From Ceratotherium simum simum (taxonomy: Eukaryota > Chordata > Mammalia > Perissodactyla > Rhinocerotidae): a DNA stretch of 64,000 nucleotides. The notes beneath the pieces are model-generated. The model was not told the origin of the DNA and searched no databases. It saw only the letters and a list, made by a program, of their open reading frames with translations. The position numbers and the translations under genes were made by a program. Location: NCBI RefSeq assembly GCF_000283155.1, contig NW_004454171.1, forward strand, positions 7,255,310 through 7,319,309, written 5' to 3'. Below are positions 41,101 through 49,737 of the stretch, piece after piece (the stretch's first letter is position 1; the number at the start of each line of letters is the position of its first letter).

Positions 41101-44100
41101 GCAAAGTTCTTTAGGATTGAATTTAAAGTGCTTCCCAGCAACAAATCAAATTTGGTGAAGGATACTCAGAAGATTCCAATTATAATGTCTGTAAGTGCAA
41201 ATAAAAAATTTTTTTCTAAATGAAGACTCAGAGGTCTCTTTGGGGGAAAAAAAATCACAAATATGAATAACTAATCTAAAACATTCTACATAACATCTTT
41301 AAGTCCTATCGTGACTTAGATCAGGAAAAAGGAGGCATTCACCAAGCTTTTTCTAAATATATATATTTTTTTTGCGAGAAAGATTAGCCCTGAGCTAACA
41401 TCCGTTGCCAATCCTCCTCTTTTTGCTGAGGAAGACTGGCCCTGGGCTAACATCCATGCCCACCTTCCTCTACTTTATATGGGATGCCACCATAGCATGG
41501 CTTGACAAGCAGCGTGTTGGTCCGTGCTCGGAATCAGAATCTGCGAACCCCGGGCCACCCAAGAGGAGCATGTAAACTTAACCGCTAAGCCACCGGGCTG
41601 GCTCCCTTTTCCTAAACATTTACCATAGGCTAGGCTCTGTGTTAAACATACTACAATCAATGTTCATCTTAGGACTTAGCAGGGAACTACATGTGAATAT
41701 CTTAATGTAATACTGAAAAAATATGGTAATTTCAACTCCACTTTCAACAGTTAACTTGATAAAATATATATAAATATAAATCACCCACACAAGCAAATGT
41801 CTGTGTAGATAACTCTACATAATATTTTTACTGATGTTCCAAGACAGATTTAAAACATGAAAACCTCTAAGAGAAAAAAACCCCACTTTTTAAAAAAGCT
41901 ATTCCATATTTTAACCTGGGTTAAAATAGTGTGTTAACCTGGGTTACCTAACATTCACCCGTTCATTTATTCTTTCATTAGGAAAATACTAGATGAAAGG
42001 TAATTTTATTTTTACTTACTACTCAAAAAATTCTATTACAAGTGATTTTAAGACAAGGTCAGTTTACAAGTAACCTTCGGAAATGTTCAAAAGCCGACTT
42101 CTTAGGTAAGATTAAATGCATAGTTTATAAATGATATATGATGTGTCATGCCTACTGAGTACACTATAATGAAAAAGACCACTACTTAGAGATTAATCAC
42201 ACACCTACAGCTGAAATCTACAGAAAGGGAAACCAATTCTGAAAATACATAACATTTAATCCATTCTGGTAATGGTCTTCAGTCTCCACTCACATAAATG
42301 AAATCCTCTGACACCCTTTATGACTTGGGTCTTTCAAGCTTATCTGATGCTTATTATTTATTCTTTCTGATTTTACTATGTTAATCCATCTCTTGAAAAT
42401 CAAAATAATCAGGATCTGTTTTCCCTGAACAAGGAATTTTTTTTACCAAAAGAATATTCACATAGCCTGCCTCCGTCCTAACAGCAGACAAATACCAAAT
42501 CAGAATTGTCAGTGATAAATGGAGCTTTAGGTTAGTATTATCTTAATGGGGCCATTTTTCACAAAAATAGAGATATTCATTCTAAAATCCTGAATACATG
42601 CCTTATTGAAAATGACTCATCACAAGCAGTTTGATGGTAACACCTGTGAAGGTTTATCAAGCTGTTATCTCAGCCTCAATACCACCCTTCTATATTCTGT
42701 TCTGTGATGCAGGGCTGGGATAAGGCAAAGTACATTCTATTTAGCCAGCTGGCTTTCTGTTAGATTCTGTCAACAAATACTAGGCATCAGAGGAAGACTG
42801 GAAGGCAGGAGAAAAGAGAAGCCTAGCAGCCACAGTCAGTTTCAGTTTCCAACTCTCTGCTATCCACCCCAAACCAGAACTAGCTTCACCGTACTACTCA
42901 GAGGTACTATCACCAGCTCTGCAGGGCTCCTCCCCTAAGCTCCGATAATCCCAAACTCTTCCTATTGTTCCCCAGCCCCAAGGGGTGATTACTATATATG
43001 CGTTACCTCAGTGTTTCCTTTTGATTTTTCAGTCCTCAATACCTGCAATATCTGCTTAACCAATCCTGTATATGAAATTTTCTGTGTAATCTAGACCCTG
43101 ATTAATACCATCTTTAAAACTATGCTAAATTTATTTTTATGACAATGTTATTATGGATGTCTCAATTTTCTATAGAAATATACTATCCACACCACTTCAA
43201 CAAGGGACAAGAAATAATCAACTCTGAGGGTTTTCAATGCCAGTTAACGTATGATGATCATCCAAATATCCAAGGCAAAATCTGCTGGATTCAATCTACA
43301 CTTCTATAGCCTTCTAGTTGTCCTTTCCTTCCTATAATGTATTTTCCATATTGCTGATGTAATTTTTTAAACTGCAAACATGATGTTACTTCACCAATTA
43401 TACCCTTCAACAGCTCTCCATCGCCTTTATATAAAATTCATATTCCTTGGCAAGATATGTAACTCTTTGTTGTCTGGCCCCAACTTATCTCTGTAACCTG
43501 AGCTCCTGCCATTCTTCTGCACTATCAAAATGCTTGCAAGTTCTCCAAACATGCTATGCTTTTTCACACTTCTGTGTCTTTGTAGGTGCTGTTCCTTTAC
43601 ATGCTGCACAAATTTGAAACCTCTTCAACTGGCTAGGTCATATTCAAGCTGTTGGATAGCGTTACTTATACTTTAACAGCTTCCTCATCCAAGGTGGGAG
43701 CCCCTCTCCGAAAGCAACTTGAACAGGCACTGTTTTGTTTACTTTTTGGTCTGCACCACAGGCCCGAAAGTTCCTTTAACATGGGCCACGCTTTCTTAGT
43801 TCTATATATTTACAACCTAGCATATGCTTGGCAAATGGAAACCTTATTAAATTTTTGTTGAATAAATGTATTGGAACTTTCATTTAAACCTTGACTTTAA
43901 AAAATTCAAACTGAGTAATAACAGCTACTTCATTAACAGTTACTTCATTTTAGAAATATCTAAAATTCCTCATTGGGTTTCACGCCCTTGAGGACAGGGA
44001 CCTTACATCACTAGTGTCTAGTAGAGTGCTCAACACACAGTAGACGCTAAATAAATATATGCCCTAAAAAGCTTATATATTATGGAAAGAGCAAGCTCAA

Positions 44101-44489
44101 GTTAAATCACTTTAAGTAACTACAGAAGTTTCACTTTATATCTCAGTTATTCCTATGGTAAAATTTTGCTCTGATGAAATAATACCAAGATGGTATCTTT
44201 TGACTATGCTCAGTTCTACTAATAAGGTTAGCTCATTAGTTCAAATACATTGAGAAAAGGTCAACTTTGATTAAAAATTTTTTTAAAGAAAAGACATTAG
44301 ATTTAACAAGACTTGGTGTGAGGTTTTTGTTTTTTTGCAATAAATTCCAAGAAGAAAAAATTAGGCATGTTTATATACTTACTGCATCTGAAGTTTTGCT
44401 CGGATTATTGCTTGGATTAGAAGAATGTGAATTTGAACTATGAAGAGCACTGTGGTTGTGTGAGTTTTCTTGTGGAGAGTAACTGGTCC
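11091..44489 (-). CDS. WAC: WAC, WW domain-containing adaptor with coiled-coil (exons 4-14 of the coding region)
   Basis: Coding segments on the minus strand: 44489-44383, 37474-37359, 36782-36670, 32731-32423, 20784-20539, 19108-18986, 18061-17913, 15669-15551, 14033-13847, 12801-12674, 11160-11091. They total 1667 nt including the TGA stop. Every junction keeps the frame and every intron is GT-AG. WAC is a nuclear adaptor: its C-terminal coiled coil binds the RNF20/RNF40 ubiquitin ligase and its WW domain links to RNA polymerase II, promoting histone H2B ubiquitination. Roles in mTORC1 signalling and autophagy are also reported, and loss of one human copy causes DeSanto-Shinawi syndrome. 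Here the WW domain falls at residues 129-162 and the coiled coil at about 618-644 when numbered back from a 647-residue C-terminus, matching the known layout. Residues 1-92 and the promoter lie beyond the right edge. Nothing suggests a processed copy or a broken gene. Confidence 0.97.
11161..12673. other. WAC: WAC intron 13, nothing further recognised
   Basis: 1.5 kb, AT-rich and SINE-free. Contains a short repeat, agttaagacaaaataat at 11258-11274 and 11294-11310. No other feature seen. Confidence 0.7.
12674..12801 (-). CDS. WAC: WAC exon 13
   Basis: 128 nt between acceptor TTTATATAG and donor AAAG|GTAAGG. Encodes residues 583-624 plus two bases of Arg625. It begins [12 protein letters not shown] and contains [20 protein letters not shown], the start of the C-terminal coiled coil, with hydrophobic residues at heptad spacing. 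Confidence 0.97.
12802..13846. other. WAC: WAC intron 12, MIR-like remnant and a small tandem repeat
   Basis: 1.0 kb. 13430-13620 resembles a reverse-orientation MIR SINE (tggtaaaatgggaaaactc, then aagcacttagcacag). 13109-13152 is a 23-bp tandem repeat (tcagccaaagcagagttcac..., two copies). Otherwise unique. Confidence 0.6.
13847..14033 (-). CDS. WAC: WAC exon 12
   Basis: 187 nt. The acceptor reads TTCCAG|TAGCCAG and the donor CAG|GTATGT. It encodes residues 521-582 after completing Asn520. The first part is Ser/Asn-rich ([10 protein letters not shown], then [12 protein letters not shown]). The second part, [22 protein letters not shown], looks folded and leads into the coiled coil. The acceptor is a NAGNAG pair (CAGTAG), so a form lacking Ser521 is possible. 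Confidence 0.97.
14034..15550. other. WAC: WAC intron 11, nothing recognised
   Basis: 1.5 kb of AT-rich DNA without a SINE or named repeat that I can see. Confidence 0.6.
15551..15669 (-). CDS. WAC: WAC exon 11
   Basis: 119 nt, acceptor ACATTTCAG, donor AAA|GTAAGT. Encodes residues 481-519 ([18 protein letters not shown]...VSPRSLQRS) plus two bases of codon 520. Ser/Thr/Gln-rich linker with SP motifs, probably disordered and phosphorylated. Confidence 0.97.
15670..17912. other. WAC: WAC intron 10, with MIR-like remnants
   Basis: 2.2 kb. 15900-16120 (forward) and 17390-17530 (reverse) carry MIR-like wording (ccaaaggtcatgtagttag; tttctcatctattaaatgag). No SINE of the ERE type and no other feature seen. 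Confidence 0.5.
17913..18061 (-). CDS. WAC: WAC exon 10
   Basis: 149 nt, acceptor CTTTTACAG, donor AAG|GTATGT. Completes Ala431 and encodes residues 432-480, a Ser/Pro/Thr-rich stretch with several SP/TP sites ([31 protein letters not shown]). Confidence 0.97.
18062..18985. other. WAC: WAC intron 9, nothing recognised
   Basis: 0.9 kb. An open stretch at 18372-18638 on the plus strand has no recognisable protein similarity and I treat it as chance. Confidence 0.6.
18986..19108 (-). CDS. WAC: WAC exon 9
   Basis: 123 nt, acceptor TATGTTCTTAG, donor AAG|GTATTC. Completes Val390 and encodes residues 391-430 ([26 protein letters not shown], then [12 protein letters not shown]), a hydrophobic, probably helical segment. 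The length is a multiple of three, so skipping keeps the frame. Confidence 0.97.
19109..20538. other. WAC: WAC intron 8, nothing recognised
   Basis: 1.4 kb of AT-rich DNA. No repeat or gene recognised. Confidence 0.6.
20539..20784 (-). CDS. WAC: WAC exon 8
   Basis: 246 nt, acceptor CTTTTTATTTAG, donor AAG|GTAAAT. Completes Glu308 and encodes residues 309-389. A Ser/Thr/Pro-rich stretch ([30 protein letters not shown]) leads into a conserved-looking helix, [20 protein letters not shown]. Frame-neutral length. Confidence 0.97.
20860..21110 (+). repeat. MIR SINE remnant
   Basis: Wording of the MIR consensus in forward order: catgtgccaggcacctaac, aatctcatttaatctttaca, ctatttcacaggtgaaaaaa, taacttgcttgaagtcataaa. 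Diverged and with small insertions, so ancient. Confidence 0.75.
21580..22480 (+). mobile_element. Old L1 fragment (ORF2 C-terminal part and 3' region)
   Basis: Begins with attcaatgcaactgcaatc, a known L1 ORF2 stretch, and continues through cttcattgataatcaag and catgacccagtcattccc. Frames are fully degraded. Older than the EREs by divergence. Confidence 0.75.
23715..23907 (+). mobile_element. ERE1-type SINE, exact 13-bp target-site duplication
   Basis: Head ggccggccaggtggcacagtgg, box-B-like ggttcagatcc, catcaagccatgctgcgg, gatgttagctcag and an A tail. Flanked by aagtttgattttg at 23702-23714 and 23908-23920. Antisense to WAC. Confidence 0.94.
24590..24690 (+). repeat. L2/MIR-type 3' end remnant
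   Basis: Resembles the shared L2/MIR 3' region (ttaggaggcgaattttgttg, tctctgtagccctggtac, aacatatatttgttgactgg). Short and diverged. Confidence 0.5.
26480..27655 (-). mobile_element. Antisense L1 3' region fragment
   Basis: Reverse complement of L1 3'UTR and ORF2 C-terminal sequence. Typical stretches are tacaattcagtggcattaag, ttgttgtgcaaccatcac, ttggctattgtgaataacg, atgtctattcaagtcctttg and tttgatccattttgaattc. The plus-strand open frame at 26970-27410 is an antisense shadow of this element, not a gene. Confidence 0.85.
27660..27925 (-). mobile_element. Second antisense L1 fragment
   Basis: Immediately after the previous fragment the text restarts at an equivalent L1 position (ctcttctgttaactgttcat, then ctttctcccaatttgatac, gatgaaatttatcaac). 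This suggests two separate L1 pieces end to end rather than one continuous copy. Confidence 0.6.
29424..29618 (+). mobile_element. ERE1-type SINE, exact 12-bp target-site duplication
   Basis: Head gggccggccccgtggtgtag, box-B-like cttcggatcccggg, cttgtcaagccatgctgtgg and gatgttagcccagggc. Flanked by gaatcacctaag at 29412-29423 and 29619-29630. Antisense to WAC. Confidence 0.94.
29690..29890 (-). repeat. MIR-like SINE remnant
   Basis: Reverse-order MIR wording: gtggaaagaacacggacttt, then ggaataaactaaaatgtata and aacacttagcacc. Diverged. Confidence 0.5.
29930..30880 (+). repeat. Ancient dispersed repeat, related to the one at 6638-7560
   Basis: Shares the order of phrases with the copy near 6638: acaatctaattgaaggaac, gactttatcctttggatgat, ttttaagcaaagtgacacaa, gcagagcagtaatcaggagg. 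The family is not named here. Open frames at 30202-30435 belong to it. Confidence 0.45.
31104..31204. repeat. 30-bp direct repeat at 71-bp spacing
   Basis: ataaaagtatggtttagtaa and the next bases occur at 31104-31133 and 31175-31204 with one mismatch (agtgtaacaa against agtataacaa). Confidence 0.85.
31357..31567 (-). mobile_element. ERE2-type SINE, 16-bp target-site duplication
   Basis: Reverse orientation; the head ggccagccccgtggcttag is read leftward from 31567. Flanks ccatatagtatcttct (31341-31356) and ccatgtagtatcttct (31568-31583) differ at one base. Same orientation as WAC. Confidence 0.93.
31830..31895. repeat. 34-bp tandem duplication, two copies
   Basis: gctatgaacatgttattagc starts at 31830 and recurs as gctatgaacatgtttttagc at 31864, followed by matching bases with a few mismatches. 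Confidence 0.85.
32423..32731 (-). CDS. WAC: WAC exon 7
   Basis: 309 nt, acceptor GACCTAAAG|TGG, donor AAG|GTATGC. Completes Met205 (A|TG) and encodes residues 206-307. It starts [19 protein letters not shown], and includes [30 protein letters not shown] and a Lys/Glu end (QKTERK). Low-complexity Ser/Pro/Thr linker. Frame-neutral: skipping would remove 103 residues, which fits a 544-residue human isoform that I recall. Confidence 0.97.
34350..34425 (+). repeat. MER5A-like DNA transposon scrap
   Basis: aaggacatttagcagaagtc followed by tagagacgtttttggttgtc matches the central part of this non-autonomous hAT element family as I remember it. Confidence 0.6.
34496..34558. repeat. Compound (CA)n(CT)n microsatellite
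   Basis: Alternating ac for about 9 units, then ct for about 10 units, then ccctct-type repeats. Confidence 0.95.
34790..35330 (+). mobile_element. Old L1 3' region fragment
   Basis: Wording of an L1 3' end: gcacttctagaaatttagc, aggaatcacagcattgttta, ccatgcagtcaaggtaacaa, catatctcatttttggcata. Strongly diverged. Confidence 0.6.
36670..36782 (-). CDS. WAC: WAC exon 6
   Basis: 113 nt, acceptor GATTTTTAG, donor GGAA|GTAAGT. Completes Arg167 and encodes residues 168-204, [20 protein letters not shown] followed by [18 protein letters not shown] charged helix follows the WW domain, and the Lys/Arg clusters may act in nuclear localisation (inference). Confidence 0.97.
36783..37358. other. WAC: WAC intron 5, nothing recognised
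   Basis: 0.6 kb, the shortest intron in the window. AT-rich, no repeat recognised. An open frame at 36829-37089 has no recognisable similarity. Confidence 0.6.
37359..37474 (-). CDS. WAC: WAC exon 5, WW domain
   Basis: 116 nt, acceptor GTTTTTAAG, donor AAAG|GTATTT. Encodes residues 129-166 plus two bases of Arg167. The complete WW domain is here: first Trp at 136 (DDWSEH), the aromatic strand KKYYYNCRT at 145-153, second Trp at 158 and Pro at 161 (QWEKPKEW). WW domains bind proline-rich peptides; in WAC this module contacts RNA polymerase II. All signature residues are present. Confidence 0.98.
38460..38590 (+). repeat. MIR SINE remnant
   Basis: gtccacaggtcacaaaacta, gttagtggtagaagaaagga and actcaggtttcccgatgtcc follow the second half of MIR. 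Confidence 0.6.
39464..39720 (-). mobile_element. Antisense L1 3'UTR fragment
   Basis: ttattgaggtataattgaca, catgtacattgtgaaagga and atcctcaggtgtttaatt are well-known L1 3'UTR stretches read on the opposite strand. Confidence 0.75.
39779..39982 (+). mobile_element. ERE2-type SINE, exact 12-bp target-site duplication
   Basis: Head gggctggccccggggcttagc, box-B-like ggttcggatcccagg, acagcaactagaaggatg, ctttgggggaaaaa. Flanked by aaaaggcctgca at 39767-39778 and 39983-39994. Antisense to WAC. Confidence 0.94.
40847..40973 (+). mobile_element. 5'-truncated ERE2-type SINE with exact 14-bp target-site duplication
   Basis: Only the 3' part of the element is present, beginning near the caccacttctcc block and continuing through acagcaactagaaggatg to the A-rich tail. 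Flanks ttaaattacgtaga at 40833-40846 and 40974-40987 are identical. Without the box A and B region it cannot be transcribed by RNA polymerase III. Confidence 0.92.
41361..41605 (-). mobile_element. ERE1-type SINE, reverse orientation
   Basis: Reads backward from the head ggagccagcccggtggctta at 41605 through the gggcatggatgttagcccag and ggatgttagctcagggct modules to a short T-tract. Flanks ctttttctaaatat (41347-41360) and cttttcctaaacat (41606-41619) match at 12 of 14. Same orientation as WAC. Confidence 0.9.
43340..43870 (+). mobile_element. L2 3' region remnant
   Basis: Phrases typical of L2: agctctccatcgcctttata, ttgtctggccccaacttatc, ccaaacatgctatgcttttt, tgtaggtgctgttcctttac, ending in ttaaatttttgttgaataaa. 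Ancient and non-coding. Confidence 0.7.
43975..44065 (+). repeat. L2/MIR-type 3' end remnant
   Basis: ccttgaggacagggacctta, tagtagagtgctcaacacac and agtagacgctaaataaatat match the common L2/MIR 3' end. Confidence 0.65.
44383..44489 (-). CDS. WAC: WAC exon 4 (first exon seen in the window)
   Basis: 107 nt, acceptor TTTTTTTAAG|GG, donor GCA|GTAAGT. Completes Gly93 and encodes residues 94-128: [20 protein letters not shown] then [15 protein letters not shown]. Ser/Asn/His-rich and probably disordered, ending directly before the WW domain. Exon 3 should end in phase 1 and lies beyond the right edge. Confidence 0.97.
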
Positions 44490-46904
44490 CTTAAAAAAAT
44501 AAAGAGCAAAGTGAATTATAAGTAAGTTGTATTTCATGTTTAATTTAAACTGCTCACTATATATCCCTAAATCAGCATTTTACATAAGTATCAGGAATAT
44601 ATACATATTCATACTACTTATAGTATATAAAATATTTGTCAGCCTACTGAAGATGTGGCTTAAAGAGCACATACACTACATGGCTAATAACCTATGGAAC
44701 AATGTTATTTATAACGAGACGAACAAAACTTCAAGTATATCATGTCTAGCAACTTGTATCTTTTTTTTTAAAATAGAAGTTTTATTAGGGAAAGACAGAT
44801 ATACAACGTACATGAAGAAAACAAGCACAAAAATCCAACTGATAACAGAAGTAAAAGTCACAGTGATCCAACGTTTTTGCAATTATTTTTCAGTTGCTTA
44901 AATAGTCTCCATGACTTATTTTTTAATATTTTTGCCAATTGTTCAATTAAAACAGTATCAAGTTTTCAAAAAGTTAAGTCTCAGGGAAGGTACTTGCTTT
45001 CATGATGGTAAAAATGACATCAAGTTTCCTAACAACAGGTCCAACTCGACCTAAACATGGCTTTAAAGTAACTCAGGAGCTTTATGAATAACCTACACAT
45101 TTCAGAGACTATCAGGGATGATAGTTTTTTGTCTTAAGAAAAGCCAAGGTATAAAAATCTAGACATGCAAAAATACTCTGATTAATGATACAAAAAGGTA
45201 CACCACAAAACTCTAATTTTTAGTATTTCAATTTTATTTCACATATTTATTTTCCAGCATCAAGGTAACATAATTCAACTTATTTTTTTAACTGAGTTAG
45301 CAGTGGTGTGGAGGGTACACTATAACGAACAAAAACTGCAAGTGGGAAGAGCAATTTAAATGGTCCAGTGGTCTAGGAATTAGTTAGCAGTCAGAACCAG
45401 AGTTGTTAGGAACAGATATAAATAAGAACTATTTCAATCAACAGGGAAAACTAAATGCATAAGAAAAGTGAACTGGGACAGACAGAAGATGACTTTAAGG
45501 TTTTAGATATCCAAGTGGAAATGGTGAGTAGATCTATGTAGAACCAGGAATTCTGAAGTGGATCTGGAAGTCTCTTCCCTTAGAGCGGAAAGGTAGGAGA
45601 CTCTTAACTTAGCGTTGCATATAATAAATAAGCAATATGAGCTCCGAATGAAATCAAGAGTATGGCAAGAGAAAAGGCAATGGCCAAGATTTAATCTTGG
45701 ATGGGGGCCAGCTTATAAGGGAAGCTAGAAGCAGATTCAAAGACCTGTAAGTCCTCTTAGAGAACCACTGAACCTGGGGGTGGTCTGAGGACTCCAACAT
45801 ACTCAGTTACTAAGAAAAAGTAATACTCCAAGTTTTGAAGAAAATCTTGAGATCTACGCTGAAATTTGTACTTTTCAGAAGTAACTCAAAGATTTTTTTA
45901 AAAGTCAAGTTTACTGCTGAATACAAATAAGAAACAACTAGTAATATGGACTACCAGAATACCATAGTTATACACTACTAGTAGAGTTGAGATTTCCATG
46001 GAAATTTCCATAAATATGTGAGCAAAATGGAGAAAAGGCCAATCTTATTGACTGAAATGAACCCCAGAGTAATCCATCAAGAAGCCTGGGTGAGATGCCC
46101 TGACATTTATCTGCATACATTCTTGAGCAAGATGCTCTACACTTAAATCTATGAAATAAAAGTGCCATGTTAAAGATTTGTTAAAAGACATGATAGATAG
46201 AGTGCTCTATAAACATAAGTTATATTAGGAATGAGGTCTATTGATCTGTCATGAGGTTAAGATCCAGGAATTCACTCTACTTTAGTGTTGTTCTTATTAT
46301 CAACGAAAATTTTAAAAATTTACAACCATCCAATTAATTAAGCTTTTACCTCTGAAGAAATGGTATGTCTTTGACCAGCCTGACAGACGTTATCAGATAG
46401 CTTTTAGCTCTAGTATATGTGTTTTCACAGGGCATAATGCAATAATCAAAAATCATAAGCATTAAGGCACACTAGCCTAAGTTCAGTCAAGAGAAAACTG
46501 AATCAGCTGTTGAGAGGGAAGTCATTTCAGAGACAGGAGCTTTTTGAATAGGGACCAGATTCCACATTCTATGAAATAATTTATCTAGACCATTTAGCAA
46601 AACTAATTGAAACTTAAAAAAAAAAGTGAAGAACAAGATAAAGATATACAGATATTTTAATAAAAGACTAAAAATAAACTGACATTCTTAAATAGAATCC
46701 AAAACTAAGTAAAAGAGGTCTTATAGAAGGCATGGTATGGTAAAGTAGGCAACAGAACTTTAGATTCCAGCCAGAAGAATGTGCTTAAGAACTAAAGGGA
46801 GGGTAGACTTGCCCCGGAATAACATGACTATAATAAGCTAAACCAAGCTAACTCTCTATAACGAAAGCTACAATTTATATTATCTTCCCCAGGGTCAGAG
46901 TAAT

Positions 46905-46931
46905 GATGGTGGTGGTGGTGGTGGTGGTGGT
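46905..46931. repeat. (GGT)n trinucleotide microsatellite
   Basis: About eight to nine ggt units, interrupted at the left end by gat. Confidence 0.95.
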
Positions 46932-47109
46932 TATGATTTTCCAGAGCCACGTCTACAGAAAGTGCTACAACACAATGTTACTTTGAAATCTCCTACCTTA
47001 TCTTAAAAACTCACGTGAATTTTTGTATTCTACCCCATGATGAACTTGTGTGTTTCAGGATAAGAATGCAAGCTTTTTTATTAGTAGTATAATATTAATA
47101 ATACAGTGT

Positions 47110-47230
47110 AGAATCTAAGGCTGAGCAAAAGAGTAAGTGATTTGTGGACGGTAACACATCCAAAGAAGAGTAGAGCCATACACAAAACTTGAACTCAGAA
47201 TGTTCATGCTCAATCTAGTACTAGTAACTA
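47110..47230 (+). repeat. MIR SINE remnant
   Basis: gtaagtgatttgtggacggt, then cttgaactcagaatgttcat resemble the second half of MIR. Confidence 0.5.
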
Positions 47231-47724
47231 TTCAAGTGCAGAAAGGAAGATAACATATACGCTGGTGAGGGCGAGTCTCATGGATGCTGTGCGGCCCAAC
47301 AAAGTAATGAGAGCAAAAGCTGTTTCTACGGTCCAGTGCCCTTTGTGTTCTCTGTACATTACCAAGAAAAAGGTTCACTACTTTAAAGAAAAAGAAAATA
47401 GCTCCTTGAAAAAAGTAGTATTTGTAGATAAGTGGGATGAAATTAGTTTTAAATGATACACATTTAAACCAACCTTAAGAAATTAAAGTAGGACTGATAA
47501 AGCTAGTCCTAAAGGCTTGGAAGAAAGGGGTACTATTGAGAATTATTTGGGTTTTCTTTTTTTTGGGGGGAGGGGGGAGTGGCGGAAACGAAGGGGTCAT
47601 ATGGTTATGCTTGCCAACTTGAAGAACCTAAAGGGTGAGCAAAGTTCTCCTGTCCAGTGCTTAACCAAAGGTAGATATGAAATGGAGATGTAACATGATT
47701 GGATGCTAGTATCAAACTAGAATC

Positions 47725-47916
47725 TAAGGGTCAGCAAACTACAACCTGCTGGGTGTGTTTTTACTAATAAAAAGTTTCATCAGAACACAGCTGCAGCGAA
47801 TCATTTAATATTATCTATGGCTACTTTTGCTTTTTAATTGTGAAAATGACCGTGTGGCCTACAAGACTAAAATATTTATTATCCAGCTCTTTAAGAAAAA
47901 GTTTGCCGACTTCTGG
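47725..47916 (+). mobile_element. hAT-like non-autonomous DNA transposon
   Basis: Starts agggtcagcaaactac and ends aagtttgccgacttctgg, a near-palindromic pair of ends. Inside are ataaaaagtttcatcagaac and ttatctatggctacttttgc. I recognise a common mammalian hAT-Charlie-type element but do not name the subfamily. A second copy is at 63312-63486. Confidence 0.75.
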
Positions 47917-47937
47917 ACTAGACGTTAATCTAAGTAG

Positions 47938-47957
47938 TACAATACAATACAATACAA
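47938..47957. repeat. (ATACA)n pentanucleotide repeat
   Basis: Three to four tandem copies of a pentanucleotide. Confidence 0.9.
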
Positions 47958-48519
47958 CAATGTGAGATAATGACCTTTTCCCTAACAGAATCTTCAATAT
48001 TTAAAAGGCAGAATAATCCCTACTTGGCATCCATCAAAACTTCAGAAGCTAGATCTTAAAGGGTAAGGAGGATATAACCTACAATCTGAGAAGAGAAAGG
48101 TGGAGCCCTAGGAGAGGACTCTGGGCCAAAAAATGCAGCCGAACACATCTGACTCAGCAACAAATGGGCATTAAACAATTAGATTGCCTCTCATTTAGAA
48201 AAGGGAACTTGGATATTAGAGGGAAAACGGGAAGTATATACGGTTCTACATGATCAAACACGGTATGGAAATGCAACTAGCTTTTCCACAAGTTAAACAG
48301 TTTTCACTCTACTCAGGGGCAAAACATTATGGCATTTATGTCCTTATTTAGAACATGACAACCACTAAAATTCACTACCAGATCCTCAGACCTAGAAATT
48401 AAATCTTAATACATAAGGTATATCTATAATACTAAATGAAAGATTTCAAGGACATACACCATCCCAAACTCCCTTTCAAACTAATAAAAGCAGATACCAG
48501 GTATGAATGAATAAGGTTC

Positions 48520-48690
48520 AGCAGTGGATCTCAAACTTCAGTAAATTTAAAAATGTAGATTTCAAGGTTGCATCTCACAAAGAATTTGATTCACAGTATT
48601 CGGAATGGGACCCCAAGATCTGAATTTTTAATAAGCATTCTCAAGATAGTTTTGGTGTGGTCAGTATCTGGGCCACACTTAATTCTAAAT
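48520..48690 (+). mobile_element. MER20-like hAT DNA transposon remnant
   Basis: Begins cagtggatctcaaacttcag and ends near ctgggccacactt; the centre has tctgaatttttaataagca. Fits the hAT-Charlie group with ends like CAGTGGTTCTCAAA. Subfamily from memory. Confidence 0.6.
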
Positions 48691-49452
48691 GTTACATTGC
48701 CTTCCAGTGTCTTTGGTCCTCCTCTTAGCACTCCAAAACCAGAAACCACAAACATTTAAAAATATGGGGATTTCACAAAGAAAGCCATACCTCTCATGGG
48801 TATGTTTGCCATAACACAGATGTTTTCCTGAAAAACCCTGAATTCTGCAAAACAGTACAGTAAAAACAAAAGTTTTAGGGGAAAAATAGAGTAGCAGCAA
48901 ATCACTTAAAACTACGCAACTCTGTTATAACCAGAGCACTAACAAAACTTGAATAGCACAGGCAAGCAGCTCAGCATGGTTGTGGATTGCTTCAGGGGAT
49001 ATTAAAAATGCAAAAAACATTAGGATAGAAATGTGGCTTGCTGGGGCTGAGAACATGGAAGTGAAGTTCTGAGCATTGAGGCTACAGGTAAAATGGACAG
49101 CGGAGAAAGTGCAACTTGCCACAGACAGGGAGCCATGCAAGGCTAGGGGGACAGATTTGAATTTTCTTTAGGGGTCTTGCCTGTGTAGCAGCTGGTTGAG
49201 GGCTTTTTCCTTTCTATTTGAAGGTTATAACCCTACTCCTGCTATTCTGATTCTCCTTGCCTAGAAAAAAAAAATTTCACATATGAACCAACACAACTTC
49301 AATTTATATAGATGTCATTCTCCAATTTACCAATTGTATATGAGCTAACTGGTAATGAAAAGCAAGAGTTGTAGCTAACCAGACTATGTCTCTTAGGGAA
49401 CGGGGAAACATGAGACGGTGTGACAACAACAGGCTTCCATTTGAGTTACTCC

Positions 49453-49737
49453 CTCTAGATATGTGCTATCCAAATGATAGCCACTAGGCACACACAAGCT
49501 GTTGAGCACTTGAAATCTGGCTACTCTAAATTAAGATTTGCTGTATGTGTAAAATACACACTGGATTCAAGACTTAGTACAAAAAGAATGTAAAATAGCA
49601 CGTACATATTTTTATATTGATTACATGATGAGCTATTTTTTTGTTAAATAGTATATATTACTAAAATTAATTCCAGATATCAGCTACTAGAAAATTTAAA
49701 ATTGCATACATGGCTCACTGGATAGCACTGCTCTAGA
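49453..49737. mobile_element. DNA transposon remnant with visible inverted ends
   Basis: ctctagatatgtgctatcc at the left and ggatagcactgctctag at the right are imperfect inverted repeats. Inside, cactaggcacacacaagctg and ttgagcacttgaaatctggc match a familiar mammalian cut-and-paste MITE, which I do not name. Confidence 0.7.

Larger units (their letters stand above)
37475..44382. other. WAC: WAC intron 4, 6.9 kb, four insertions
   Basis: Contains MIR-like (38460-38590), antisense L1 3' end (39464-39720), ERE SINEs at 39779, 40847 (truncated) and 41361, and L2-like 3' ends (43340-43870 and 43975-44065). 42725-43120 resembles an old dispersed repeat that I cannot name. No additional exon was found. 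Confidence 0.65.

Noticed and set aside
46905..46931. Coding polyglycine or similar tract
   Set aside because: The GGT run is in an intron with stops on each side and is a simple microsatellite.
47265..47456. Possible small gene with a CPLC motif
   Set aside because: 63 codons only, no matching family, no splice or promoter support. A single cysteine pair is not evidence of a zinc site.
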